Assembly: GCF_938045465.1 (NCBI RefSeq)
Contig: NZ_CALIBF010000148.1
Location: forward strand, 1-11,231
DNA: 11,231 nt
Direction: 5' to 3'
Source: an uncultured Campylobacter sp.
Lineage (GTDB): Bacteria; Campylobacterota; Campylobacteria; Campylobacterales; Campylobacteraceae
The position numbers and the translations under genes were made by a program. The notes under the pieces are model-generated. The model was not told where the DNA came from. It worked only from the letters and a program-made list of their open reading frames with translations, and did no database searches. Position 1 is the stretch's first letter, and the number at the start of each line of letters is the position of its first letter. Shown in pieces: positions 1 to 6,422 of the stretch.

Positions 1-157
1 TAAATTTCGGCTATAGACTTATGCGCGGAATTCTGCTTGATTTCGCGCAGTAAAGCTCTACCGCTACGCGATAAATAATAGAATTTTTCCACAATATTTG
101 CTGTCAAATTTCACGCTCGGTGCGCATTTTGCCTATATCACAAAACGCAGCAGCCGC

Positions 158-196
158 AAAATTTCACGCGATAGCTTTCCGCCGCAGATGGAATTT
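158..196. repeat. Degenerate AAAATTTCACGC...CCGCAGATG repeat, copy 1
   Basis: AAAATTTCACGC at 158-169 is followed by GCCGCAGATGGAATTT at 181-196. The second part matches 630-645 at 15 of 16 positions, and AAAATTTCACG recurs at 620-630. In this copy the two parts are about 12 nt further apart than in the other. A third AAATTTCACGC lies at 106-116. Confidence 0.5.
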
Positions 197-509
197 CACC
201 GCGCAAATTTTAGATTTTTAAAGCGAAATTTCAAATAAAATTCGTGCCATAAACTCATCGTGTAAATTCTATACCAAAAACTATAACTGCGTGACATCGA
301 TATGGATTTTAATCTAAATTTTACTCATAAATTTTGAGATTATTTTATAAGTGCATAGCACACGGCTTGCAGGAATAAAATTTTAAGCAGATTTTGTACG
401 AAATTTCAAAATGCAGCTCAAGCTCGCAAACAGATAAATTCACTGCAGCCTTGCGTTTAGAATTCCGCGCTAGTGATAAATTTCGCATCTTTACGTCGAT
501 GCAAATTTT

Positions 510-645
510 AAAATTCTATGCAGGAGATAAAATTATAAGCCCGTGCAATGCATAAATTCTAAAATTCCACGTCGCCTATAAAATTCCATGCCTCACACGA
601 CACATAATTTTGAAATTTTAAAATTTCACGCCGCAGATGAAATTT
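510..645. repeat. Degenerate array with about 19-nt periodicity
   Basis: (A/G)AAATT blocks start at 510, 529, 561, 580, 620 and 639. The starts within each pair (510/529, 561/580, 620/639) are exactly 19 nt apart, and the pairs are 32 and 40 nt apart. After AAAATT most units continue with a variant of YYAYGYCG, then more variable bases. It is too degenerate and too short to be a CRISPR array. It contains repeat copy 2 (AAAATTTCACGCCGCAGATG at 620-639). Confidence 0.4.
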
Positions 646-727
646 AGGAATTTCCTTTTGCGGTAAAATTTCAAAGTTCTCCCACAAATCCTCTGTCCGC
701 GCGGCGAGTTCCAAATCCGTCTAGAAC

Positions 728-1561
728 TTAGATTTTCCTCACCAGCTCGGGAATTATCGCTTCGAAATCGACCCCTTCGTAGTCCTTGCGCTCCTCGTCG
801 CTCATCGTCTCTTTGATAGTGCTGACGACGAAGTCCGCAGCGATACGAACCGCCGTTTCCAGCGACTTACCGCGCATTATTGCGCCGAAGGCTACGGCGG
901 CAAAAATATCGCCGGTACCGTTAAATTTGACCGGCAGCAGCTCGTGAAAATACTCATTCGTCCTGCCCGTGCGTGCATCGTAGCTGAAAACCCCGCACTG
1001 ATCGGCAATGTAGCCGATGCCCTTTAAAATAACCTGTCTAGCGCCCAGCTCTCGAAGCCTTGCAAGCAGATCCATGATGAAATCCCTATCCGCATCCTCT
1101 CGGTACGGCACGCCTGTAATCGCGCAGGCCTCGGTGATATTGGGCGTAATGACGTCGGCTTGAGCGCACAGAAGCGCCATCATACGGGCAAAATCCTCGT
1201 TAAAGCCAGGATAAAATACGCCGTTATCGCCCATACAAGGATCGACCAAAATGGTCTTGCCCGCGCCGCCGAAGCTCGCAAATAGCTCGCTCATAATCTC
1301 GATCTGTGCTGCCGAGCCCAAAAAGCCCGTGTAGATGCCGTCAAATACCACTCCGCGGTCTTTCCAGTGCGCCATGATCGCGCGTATTTGAGAGCTTAGA
1401 TCGCAAAAGGTGTAGCCCGAAAAGCCCGTATGCATCGATAAAACCGCCGTAGGGATCACGCTTGTGCTCATCCCCATTGCGCTTAGTATCGGCAATGCAA
1501 CAGTCAGCGAAACCTTGCCCACACAGGATATATCTTGAACGGTAAGAACTTTTTTCATCAC
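728..1561 (-). CDS. pdxK: Pyridoxal/pyridoxamine kinase (PdxK/PdxY family)
   Basis: Predicted cytoplasmic ribokinase-fold enzyme that phosphorylates pyridoxal or pyridoxamine with ATP in vitamin B6 salvage. The 277-residue product has the family's N-terminal QDISCVGK segment (residues 9-16), TAVLSMHTGF near 38-47, the VDPCMGDNG loop at 106-114, TPNITEA at 139-145, and the GTGD motif at 215-218 whose Asp218 is the expected catalytic base. Length is normal. It begins with two adjacent Met codons; the AGGA at 1568-1571 suits either, so one residue is uncertain. The N-terminal wording resembles the clostridial/Firmicute type of pyridoxamine kinase more than the classic gammaproteobacterial PdxY, which hints at transfer (inference from memory of the family). 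It is divergent from menA and has no operon partner in view. Kinase family is secure; the preferred vitamer is not. Confidence 0.9.
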   Translation of the reverse strand: MMKKVLTVQDISCVGKVSLTVALPILSAMGMSTSVIPTAVLSMHTGFSGYTFCDLSSQIRAIMAHWKDRGVVFDGIYTGFLGSAAQIEIMSELFASFGGAGKTILVDPCMGDNGVFYPGFNEDFARMMALLCAQADVITPNITEACAITGVPYREDADRDFIMDLLARLRELGARQVILKGIGYIADQCGVFSYDARTGRTNEYFHELLPVKFNGTGDIFAAVAFGAIMRGKSLETAVRIAADFVVSTIKETMSDEERKDYEGVDFEAIIPELVRKI

Positions 1562-1583
1562 AATTCCTAAAATTTTTGGCTCT

Positions 1584-1589
1584 ATTTTA
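1584..1589 (-). promoter_or_regulatory. Candidate -10 box for the pyridoxal kinase gene
   Basis: On the minus strand this reads TAAAAT, 22 nt before the start codon, and would give a leader of roughly 15 nt containing the AGGA ribosome site. As is common in Campylobacter, no clear -35 is visible. Called from the sequence pattern only. Confidence 0.4.
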
Positions 1590-1649
1590 CCGCTATTTAT
1601 ATTAAAAAGGCGAATTTAAATAAAATTTACTCTACGAATAGTCTAAATT

Positions 1650-1655
1650 TATAAT
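1650..1655 (+). promoter_or_regulatory. Candidate -10 box for menA
   Basis: A perfect TATAAT lies 76 nt before the menA start. A second candidate, TATAAA at 1709-1714, lies too close to the ribosome site to be the better choice. Between them a small hairpin (CGCCG at 1693-1697 with CGGCG at 1704-1708) would sit in the leader just ahead of the weak AAAGG ribosome site. Confidence 0.4.
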
Positions 1656-1731
1656 ATTTTTGGCGTTTTTCCGCTAAATTTTAAATTGAGTTCGCCGCAA
1701 ATTCGGCGTATAAATTTAAAAAGGCAAAAAA

Positions 1732-2634
1732 ATGATAACCGCAAAGGCTCTTTACGCATCAGCTCGCCTCAGATCGCTACCGCTTAGCGTCTCGGGCGTG
1801 TTGCTCGGTAGCGGCGCGGCATACGGCGCGGGCGTATTTAGAGCGGATATTTTTGCGCTGGCGCTGCTTACGACGCTGCTGTTTCAGGTGCTAAGCGATT
1901 ATGCCAACGACTACGGCGACGCGGTAAAGGGCACCGACGACGATGGCAGGCTGGGGCCGCGCCGCGCGATCCAAACGGGGCAGATGAGCGCGGCCGATAT
2001 GAAGCGCGTCATCGTCGCTACGGCGCTGCTTTCAGCGCTTTGCAGCCTCGCGCTGAGCGTTTTGGCGTTTGGCGAGCGGTTTTATCTCGTGCTGCTATTT
2101 TTAGCGCTGGGCGGCGCGTCGATATATGCCGCGATCCGCTACACCGTGGGAGCCGGCGCATACGGATACCTGGGGCTCGGCGACGTTTTCGTGTTTTTGT
2201 TTTTTGGACTACTTAGCGTACTTGGCTCGTACTTTTTATACGCGCGTTCGCTCTATGCGGCGCTGCTGCTGCCTGCGTGCGCGTGCGGGATGCTAAGCAC
2301 CGCCGTGCTAAATTTAAATAATATGCGCGACGTACAAAACGATGCGCTCAAAGGCAAGCGCACGATCCCCGTGCGTATCGGACTGCGCGCGGCCAAGTGC
2401 TACCACTACGCGCTAATCGCGGGCGGAGCGGGGCTAATGCTCTGCTACTCGCTTTTGCGCGGAGATTCAGGCGTAAAACTACTCTACATAGCTAGCTTTG
2501 CGCCGCTTGTGTGGCACCTCTTTTTCATCTCAAAAGTTCGGGAATGCCGCGACTTCGACGGGCAGCTAAAGGTAGTCGCACTCTGCACATTTGCGATGTC
2601 GGCGCTGTTTTTCGTCGGGGAAATTTTAGGCTAA
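1732..2634 (+). CDS. menA: MenA-type UbiA-family prenyltransferase
   Basis: Integral-membrane prenyltransferase that by family attaches a polyprenyl chain to 1,4-dihydroxy-2-naphthoate in menaquinone synthesis. The 300-residue protein is hydrophobic, with about eight or nine membrane segments. It carries both Asp-rich prenyl-diphosphate/Mg sites: NDYGD at 59-63 followed by VKGTDDDGRLGPRRAIQTG, and NNMRDVQND at 196-204 followed by the LKGKRTIPVRIG segment. These match MenA rather than the 4-hydroxybenzoate (UbiA) type. The start ATG follows a weak AAAGG site. No other men or mqn gene is nearby. Campylobacters make menaquinone by the futalosine route, whose prenyltransferase is usually called MqnP, so the true acceptor could be a 6-naphthoate intermediate or something else. 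Fold and motifs are certain; substrate is not. Confidence 0.85.
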   Translation: MITAKALYASARLRSLPLSVSGVLLGSGAAYGAGVFRADIFALALLTTLLFQVLSDYANDYGDAVKGTDDDGRLGPRRAIQTGQMSAADMKRVIVATALLSALCSLALSVLAFGERFYLVLLFLALGGASIYAAIRYTVGAGAYGYLGLGDVFVFLFFGLLSVLGSYFLYARSLYAALLLPACACGMLSTAVLNLNNMRDVQNDALKGKRTIPVRIGLRAAKCYHYALIAGGAGLMLCYSLLRGDSGVKLLYIASFAPLVWHLFFISKVRECRDFDGQLKVVALCTFAMSALFFVGEILG

Positions 2635-2642
2635 ATTTAAAT

Positions 2643-2668
2643 GCCGCGTAGATAAAATTTACGTCGGC
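2643..2668 (+). terminator. Hairpin just after menA
   Basis: GCCGCGTA at 2643-2650 pairs with TACGTCGGC at 2660-2668 with one bulged base, closing a 9-nt AT loop. It begins 8 nt after the menA stop. There is no U-run after it, so it may stabilise the 3' end rather than terminate by itself. Confidence 0.4.
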
Positions 2669-2960
2669 ACCGCAGCAAAATTCTCTCGCGCGCAGAAAAC
2701 ACTCCACGCGTCACGCGGCGGTAATTTGACTGCAAATGCTGATCAAGCGCTCCCCTTGCGCCATAATGGCGCTAAAATTTACTAAATTTCACGCACCGCC
2801 CTGCCACTTAATGCCAAACCTACGCAAGCGGCTCAGCTTTAATTTACTCGCTTTGGATGCGCACCGTCTTGCGCCAAAATCGGTACTGTAAACCTAGAAT
2901 TTTATGAATTATATGAAACCGCCCAGTGGATGTGTAGAATTTGGCCGTAGATTAAAATAA

Positions 2961-2992
2961 AGCGGCCCCGGGACGCACTGTTCAGGGCCGCT
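2961..2992 (-). terminator. Intrinsic terminator of assT
   Basis: On the minus strand a perfect 8-bp GC-rich stem (AGCGGCCC with GGGCCGCT) closes a 16-nt loop and is followed by TTATTTT. It starts 12 nt after the assT stop codon. This is the clearest terminator in the window. The A-rich flank upstream on the plus strand means it could also act from the menA side. Confidence 0.75.
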
Positions 2993-3004
2993 AAATTTTA
3001 AATT

Positions 3005-4852
3005 TTACTTCTCAAACGCCTTTTCTAGGCTAAACGGAAACGCCTGATAGCCCATCGCGTTGGTCATTTTGATTTCGATTGACGGCTCTTTTGCGCCCCA
3101 TTCAAACTCGTTGATGTGAGGGCTAGGTACGCCAACCGGGCGGCCTTTGGCGATATCAAACTGCATGCCGGCAACCGCGGAGTAAACCATTACGCTATCT
3201 AGATCGTCTTGATACTGCGCGAGCGATGTAACAGAGCTGTACCACTCGCTGCCGCGCTGTTTGCCGTACTCCCAGACCTGCTCGACGGTCTTGGCGTTCT
3301 CGTCGATTTTATAAACGACCGCGCGGGAGTATTTCATGCCCGCCATCGCAGGCTGCTCCATGCCACGGGTGTCGCCGTTGTCAAAGACGGTTAGATAAAC
3401 GAGCCCCTTTTTGGACTTGCTATCGATGCGAAATGCCGTGTGTTGCGTCCACTGCCAGTCAAATCCGCCCGTCTCGCTCTCATATCCCGGGCATTTTGAG
3501 TACTCGTCCTCGCAGACGATCTTTTTGCCGTCTTTATCTACCGGCTGGAGCAAGTAGCCCTTAAACTGATCCTTCCAGCCCTTATGCGCGCCCATTATCC
3601 ATTTGATCTTTTTGTCGCGGCCGATCTTGATGACGGCGTCTTGGTGGCGGCTGGAGATGATGATGCTATCGTCGCTTGGATCATAATCCACGCTATTTAC
3701 GTGCGCCCAGTTGCGTCCGGGGCCCGAGCCCACGATGTCGCCCCATTTTTCGTTCGTATCCATCGCGGCTAGCTCGTCCGAGCTCGCAGTGTGGCCCGCT
3801 TTTTTAGCATCGATGTTTAAGCACACCGCGCCCTGATCGAGCGTTTTTAGCACGATGTCGCGGTACGGATCTAGGATTTCATATAATCTAAAATCATCCA
3901 CGACGTTGCCGTCGCGATCGACCTCGACGATGACGTCGCGCACGGTGCGGACGTTTTTGCCGTCGGCGCGTTTATAGTTGGCGTTTGCCGCGCGGAGGAA
4001 ATAATGCCCATTTTGCGCCACGTCTAGCGAGTGCGAGAAGTCGTTGTATCCCGCAGGTAGCTCGCGGTTAAAAATTTCGCGGCCCATTATGTCGTATTTG
4101 GCGTATCTTTGGCCATATCCCCATGTCATCGCGCCGTCGTCATTTTGCTTAAAGCCCATCATGACGCCCGCGCTAAAGGGCTGCTTGAGGTCGTAAATTT
4201 TACTCGGCTCCATATACCAGCGCACCTCGCCTTTGGTGTCTAGGATGAAGTTGTTCGGGCTGTAGTTCCACTCGATCGCGCCGCCTGCGGGGTTGTTCCA
4301 CACGACTTTGGTGCCCTTGCCCGTTTTGTTTACGAAGTTATTTACGTAGTAGAGGCGGTTGGCAAATTTCGCGCTCGGAGCCTTTACGACCTCGATTTTA
4401 TCAAACAATGCGCCCTTTTGAGACGGCATACCAGAGCTTTCTAAATAGATCGCCGGAGCGTAAATTTTATAGATTTCTTTTATGTGCTCTGTTTGGTCCT
4501 TGTAAATTTTATCATACTCGACCTCGACGGTGTTTTGATAGTCAGGGTAAAGTCCAAAAACAGGGATTCCGCCGTGCGTGCGAAGGTGCTTGTCGGCGAC
4601 TTTATAGCTGATAACTTGACCACCCGGTTTTGGCACGATAGTGACTTTGGCGTTTGCTAGCGTGTAGCCGCCGTTTTTGATCACTGCCGTTAGAGGCGCG
4701 ATGTCGTATGGGTTTACGACTACTTCGCCGATCTTGCCCGGGATGCCATAATCTATGTGCGCGCCGCTAGGTCCGCCGATAGCTAGCGCGGCCGTGCTTA
4801 GACCGCCCAGTAACGCCGCAGCTAGGGCGACTGACGAGAGAGTTCTTTTCAT
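3005..4852 (-). CDS. assT: Arylsulfate sulfotransferase AssT (periplasmic)
   Basis: PAPS-independent enzyme that moves sulfate from an aryl sulfate ester to a phenolic acceptor in the periplasm through a sulfo-histidine intermediate. The 615-residue precursor has a signal peptide (KR near the start, hydrophobic 6-21, likely cleavage after ALA at 22-24), an N-terminal beta domain to about 150, then a beta-propeller body. Conserved active-site residues are visible: His274 (FSHSLD), His384 (NWAHVNS), Arg402 (SSRHQD) and the catalytic His471 (WTQHTAFR), equivalent by motif to E. coli His252, His356, Arg374 and His436. Cys447 and Cys454 lie just before His471 and correspond to the E. coli Cys418-Cys424 disulfide, with CX6C here instead of CX5C. 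Cys344 is an extra cysteine. AAGGAG at 4858-4863 fixes the start. The gene is divergent from the dsbA-dsbB pair that would oxidise that disulfide. The physiological substrate is unknown. Confidence 0.95.
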   Translation of the reverse strand: MKRTLSSVALAAALLGGLSTAALAIGGPSGAHIDYGIPGKIGEVVVNPYDIAPLTAVIKNGGYTLANAKVTIVPKPGGQVISYKVADKHLRTHGGIPVFGLYPDYQNTVEVEYDKIYKDQTEHIKEIYKIYAPAIYLESSGMPSQKGALFDKIEVVKAPSAKFANRLYYVNNFVNKTGKGTKVVWNNPAGGAIEWNYSPNNFILDTKGEVRWYMEPSKIYDLKQPFSAGVMMGFKQNDDGAMTWGYGQRYAKYDIMGREIFNRELPAGYNDFSHSLDVAQNGHYFLRAANANYKRADGKNVRTVRDVIVEVDRDGNVVDDFRLYEILDPYRDIVLKTLDQGAVCLNIDAKKAGHTASSDELAAMDTNEKWGDIVGSGPGRNWAHVNSVDYDPSDDSIIISSRHQDAVIKIGRDKKIKWIMGAHKGWKDQFKGYLLQPVDKDGKKIVCEDEYSKCPGYESETGGFDWQWTQHTAFRIDSKSKKGLVYLTVFDNGDTRGMEQPAMAGMKYSRAVVYKIDENAKTVEQVWEYGKQRGSEWYSSVTSLAQYQDDLDSVMVYSAVAGMQFDIAKGRPVGVPSPHINEFEWGAKEPSIEIKMTNAMGYQAFPFSLEKAFEK

Positions 4853-4911
4853 CTTTTCTCCTTTATAATGATAAATCGTTTCATTGCCGTAATTTTAGTA
4901 AATCTTTCTAA

Positions 4912-4924
4912 CGTGAAAATCACG
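4912..4924 (-). promoter_or_regulatory. Palindromic operator candidate at the assT start site
   Basis: CGTGA-AAA-TCACG is a perfect 5-bp inverted repeat with a 3-bp centre. It lies where transcription from the assT -10 box should begin, a position typical of repressor sites. The GTGA/TCAC halves recall CRP/FNR-type half-sites, but the spacing is too short for those proteins. Which regulator binds is unknown. Confidence 0.4.
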
Positions 4925-4929
4925 CTATT

Positions 4930-4935
4930 ATTATA
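4930..4935 (-). promoter_or_regulatory. Candidate -10 box for assT
   Basis: On the minus strand a perfect TATAAT sits within an AT-rich run. It predicts a start near 4923 and a leader of about 70 nt ending in the strong AAGGAG ribosome site. No -35 is apparent. Confidence 0.5.
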
Positions 4936-5024
4936 AATAGCTTAAATCCAAAAAATAATTCAAATTTTTATATTTTCCGCTAAAATTTAGCCTAAATTTT
5001 ACGAATTTAATCTAAAATTTATCT

Positions 5025-5032
5025 TAGCGTGA
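5025..5032 (+). promoter_or_regulatory. TAGCGTGA motif shared by dsbA and assT promoter regions
   Basis: TAGCGTGA followed by N-TT occurs here, about 69 nt before the dsbA start. It occurs again on the minus strand at 4927-4920, about 75 nt before the assT start. Each copy points toward its own gene. The assT copy overlaps the CGTGA/TCACG palindrome. This may be a common regulator site; the evidence is one matching 8-mer pair. Confidence 0.35.
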
Positions 5033-5052
5033 GTTCTGCGGCGGCGAGAGGA

Positions 5053-5058
5053 TATAAA
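5053..5058 (+). promoter_or_regulatory. Candidate -10 box for the dsbA-dsbB operon
   Basis: TATAAA within GGATATAAAAT lies 35 nt before the dsbA ATG, predicting a leader of about 30 nt that includes AAGGAG at 5082-5087. Confidence 0.45.
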
Positions 5059-5093
5059 ATTAACGCAAACAAAATCATTTTAAGGAGCACTCC

Positions 5094-5750
5094 ATGAACC
5101 TACTTTCTAAATTTAGCAAAGGCTTTCTAGCAGTCGCGATGTTTGGCGCCATAAGCGCTGCCGCGTTTACCGAGGGCGAGGACTATGTAAAGCTGCAAAA
5201 GCCGCTACCCGTAGAGCAAAACACACTGGTTAAGGTCTTTAGCTACGCATGCCCGTTTTGCTACAAATACGACAAAACCGTCACGCCGAAGGTCGTAGAA
5301 AAGGTCGCGGGGCTAAAATACGTGCCGTTTCATCTAAAAACCAAGGGCGAATACGGCGAGGCGGCGAGTAAAATTTTTGCCGTTTTAGCCGTGATGGACG
5401 AGGAAAAAGGCGTGAGCCTGCTAGATGAAAACTCGCTGTTTAAAAAGGCTAAATTTGCCTACTACAAGGCCTATCACGATCAAAAGCAGCGCTGGAGCGA
5501 CGGCAAGGACGAGGCTGCGTTTTTAAAGACGGGGCTTGACGCGGCGGGTATCAGCGAAGCGGACTATCAAAAAAAGCTGGAGGATCCAAAGGTCGCCGAA
5601 CTGCTTAAAAAATGGGACGAGAGCTACGACGTAGCCAAGATCCAGGGCGTGCCGGCCTTTGTCGTAAACGGCAAATACCTCATCATGACGAAGTCCATCA
5701 GCTCCATCGACGGCATGGCGCAGCTAATCGAAGAGCTGCTCAAAAAATAG
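5094..5750 (+). CDS. dsbA: Periplasmic thiol oxidase DsbA/DsbL, CPFC active site
   Basis: Exported thioredoxin-fold oxidase that donates disulfides to periplasmic proteins; by context AssT is the likely main client. The 218-residue precursor has a signal peptide (K6/K9, hydrophobic 11-22, cleavage near residues 23-24). The active site is Cys53-Pro-Phe-Cys56 in YACPFCYKYD, and the cis-proline loop is GVPAF with Pro187. The helical insert between about 65 and 170 is typical of DsbA/DsbL. A strong AAGGAG site 6 nt before the ATG supports the start. The stop is 9 nt before the DsbB/DsbI start, so the two should be cotranscribed. A paralogue with CPHC lies at 9102-9755. The Phe in the dipeptide, where classic DsbA has His, and the assT linkage suggest a DsbL-like specialist; that is inference. 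Confidence 0.93.
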   Translation: MNLLSKFSKGFLAVAMFGAISAAAFTEGEDYVKLQKPLPVEQNTLVKVFSYACPFCYKYDKTVTPKVVEKVAGLKYVPFHLKTKGEYGEAASKIFAVLAVMDEEKGVSLLDENSLFKKAKFAYYKAYHDQKQRWSDGKDEAAFLKTGLDAAGISEADYQKKLEDPKVAELLKKWDESYDVAKIQGVPAFVVNGKYLIMTKSISSIDGMAQLIEELLKK

Positions 5751-5759
5751 GGCACGGGC

Positions 5760-6383
5760 ATGAAATTTGCGAAAAAAATAGCGAAATTCGCAGATAGTCG
5801 TCTGCCGTGGGCGATCCTCGTAGCAGTGAGCGCGGGGCTTGTTATCCTCGCGCACTCGCTGTTTCAAAACTACGTCTATATGCCGCCTTGCGAGCAGTGC
5901 GTCTATATCCGCTTTGCCTTTTTATGCATGGCGCTGGGAGGCCTCATCGCGATCATAAATCCTAAAAATTTACTCCTCGCGCTCGCAGGCTACCTGCTAG
6001 CCTTTTGGGGCGCGATCCAGGGCATAATGTATAGCGTCAAGCTCGCCAAGATCCACGACGCCGTCCACGGAGACGATCCGTTCGGCGTGCAGGGCTACTC
6101 GACCGAGCCGCACTATCCGTTCGGCCTGCCGCTTGAGCGGTGGGCGCCCGATTGGTTCTTGCCTACGGGCGACTGCGGCTACGATAATCCGCTAGTACCC
6201 GAGGGCGTCACGCTAAGCGGCTTTCAGAAGTATCTCGTCGATCTTTACGAGGACGGCTGGTACCTGATCCCGTCAAGCAAATTTATGTCGATGGCCGACT
6301 GCACGCTAATCGGCTTTGGAGTCTGCTTCGTCGTGCTCGCCACGATGTTTATTTGCAAAATTTTAACTCTGAAAAAAGCTTAA
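5760..6383 (+). CDS. dsbB: Quinone-linked DsbA oxidase, DsbB/DsbI family
   Basis: Inner-membrane protein that reoxidises its partner DsbA and passes electrons to the quinone pool. The 207-residue sequence fits four membrane segments (about 16-35, 49-66, 70-91 and 181-203). The first redox pair is Cys44-Glu-Gln-Cys47, with Arg51 in the position of the quinone-contacting Arg48 of E. coli DsbB. The second pair is Cys139 and Cys181 in a large periplasmic loop (about 92-179), longer than in E. coli DsbB and more like DsbI partners of DsbL. The ribosome site is weak (AGGG at 5749-5752, overlapping the dsbA stop), which suggests translational coupling to dsbA. It is not the fused propeller-type protein called DsbI in C. 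jejuni. Confident on family; the DsbB versus DsbI label is a matter of naming. Confidence 0.92.
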   Translation: MKFAKKIAKFADSRLPWAILVAVSAGLVILAHSLFQNYVYMPPCEQCVYIRFAFLCMALGGLIAIINPKNLLLALAGYLLAFWGAIQGIMYSVKLAKIHDAVHGDDPFGVQGYSTEPHYPFGLPLERWAPDWFLPTGDCGYDNPLVPEGVTLSGFQKYLVDLYEDGWYLIPSSKFMSMADCTLIGFGVCFVVLATMFICKILTLKKA

Positions 6384-6407
6384 ATCGGTCTAAATTTAGA
6401 CCGATTT
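6382..6407 (+). terminator. Perfect 26-bp palindrome at the dsbB stop and kinase promoter
   Basis: The half-site AAATCGGTCTAAA (6382-6394) is followed directly by its exact reverse complement. The palindrome overlaps the dsbB stop codon and is followed by one more T and then GC. As RNA it folds into a stem with an AT loop and could terminate the dsb operon. As DNA it covers roughly -41 to -16 of the predicted kinase promoter, so it could also be an operator. It may do both. Confidence 0.6.
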
Positions 6408-6416
6408 TGCTATACT
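6408..6416 (+). promoter_or_regulatory. Extended -10 promoter of the two-component genes
   Basis: TGCTATACT is a good extended -10 (TG-N-TATACT). The start codon of the kinase begins only 6 nt after it, at the place where transcription would be expected to start. The 15 nt before the ATG contain no Shine-Dalgarno-like purines. The pattern predicts a leaderless or nearly leaderless message. Confidence 0.5.
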
Positions 6417-6422
6417 CGCCGC

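Larger units (their letters stand above)
1..727. other. Gene-free repetitive AT-rich region
   Basis: I see no credible coding region, tRNA or rRNA here; all frames are broken by frequent stops. The stretch is built of AAATTT, AAAATTC and AAATTTCACGC words separated by short GC-richer spacers such as CCGCAGATG and GCGCG. It lies downstream of the pyridoxal kinase on the minus strand, and no clean terminator for that gene is visible. It may be decayed coding DNA or an expanded field of dispersed short repeats; the sequence does not decide between these. Confidence 0.7.
2635..3004. other. Convergent spacer between menA and assT
   Basis: 370 bp between two converging genes with no believable gene. 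It holds the menA hairpin at 2643-2668, a near-perfect palindrome with arms GCGCCAT (2758-2764) and ATGGCGC (2766-2772), and the assT terminator at 2961-2992. The remainder is featureless to my eye. Confidence 0.6.

Noticed and set aside
510..660. Regularly spaced AAAATT units as a possible CRISPR array
   Set aside because: The shared part is only about 6-12 nt and degenerate, the 19-nt period is far below a repeat-plus-spacer unit, and no cas gene is present.
2525..2707. Minus-strand open frame across the end of menA
   Set aside because: No ribosome site, Arg/Cys-rich shadow composition, and it overlaps the MenA C-terminus and its hairpin.
2758..2772. GCGCCAT-A-ATGGCGC palindrome as an operator or terminator
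   Set aside because: It is far from any start codon, sits in a convergent spacer and has no T-run; a chance or structural palindrome is as likely, so it is noted only within the spacer entry.
4912..4924. CGTGA...TCACG read as a CRP or FNR site
   Set aside because: The spacer is 3 bp, whereas CRP needs 6 and FNR 4 between its half-sites, and the half-site sequences do not fit FNR. Kept only as an unassigned palindrome.
5612..5797. Open frame overlapping the end of dsbA and the start of dsbB
   Set aside because: It is a +1-type shadow of dsbA with arginine/histidine-rich translation; both real genes have intact motifs to their ends, so no frameshift or fusion is needed.
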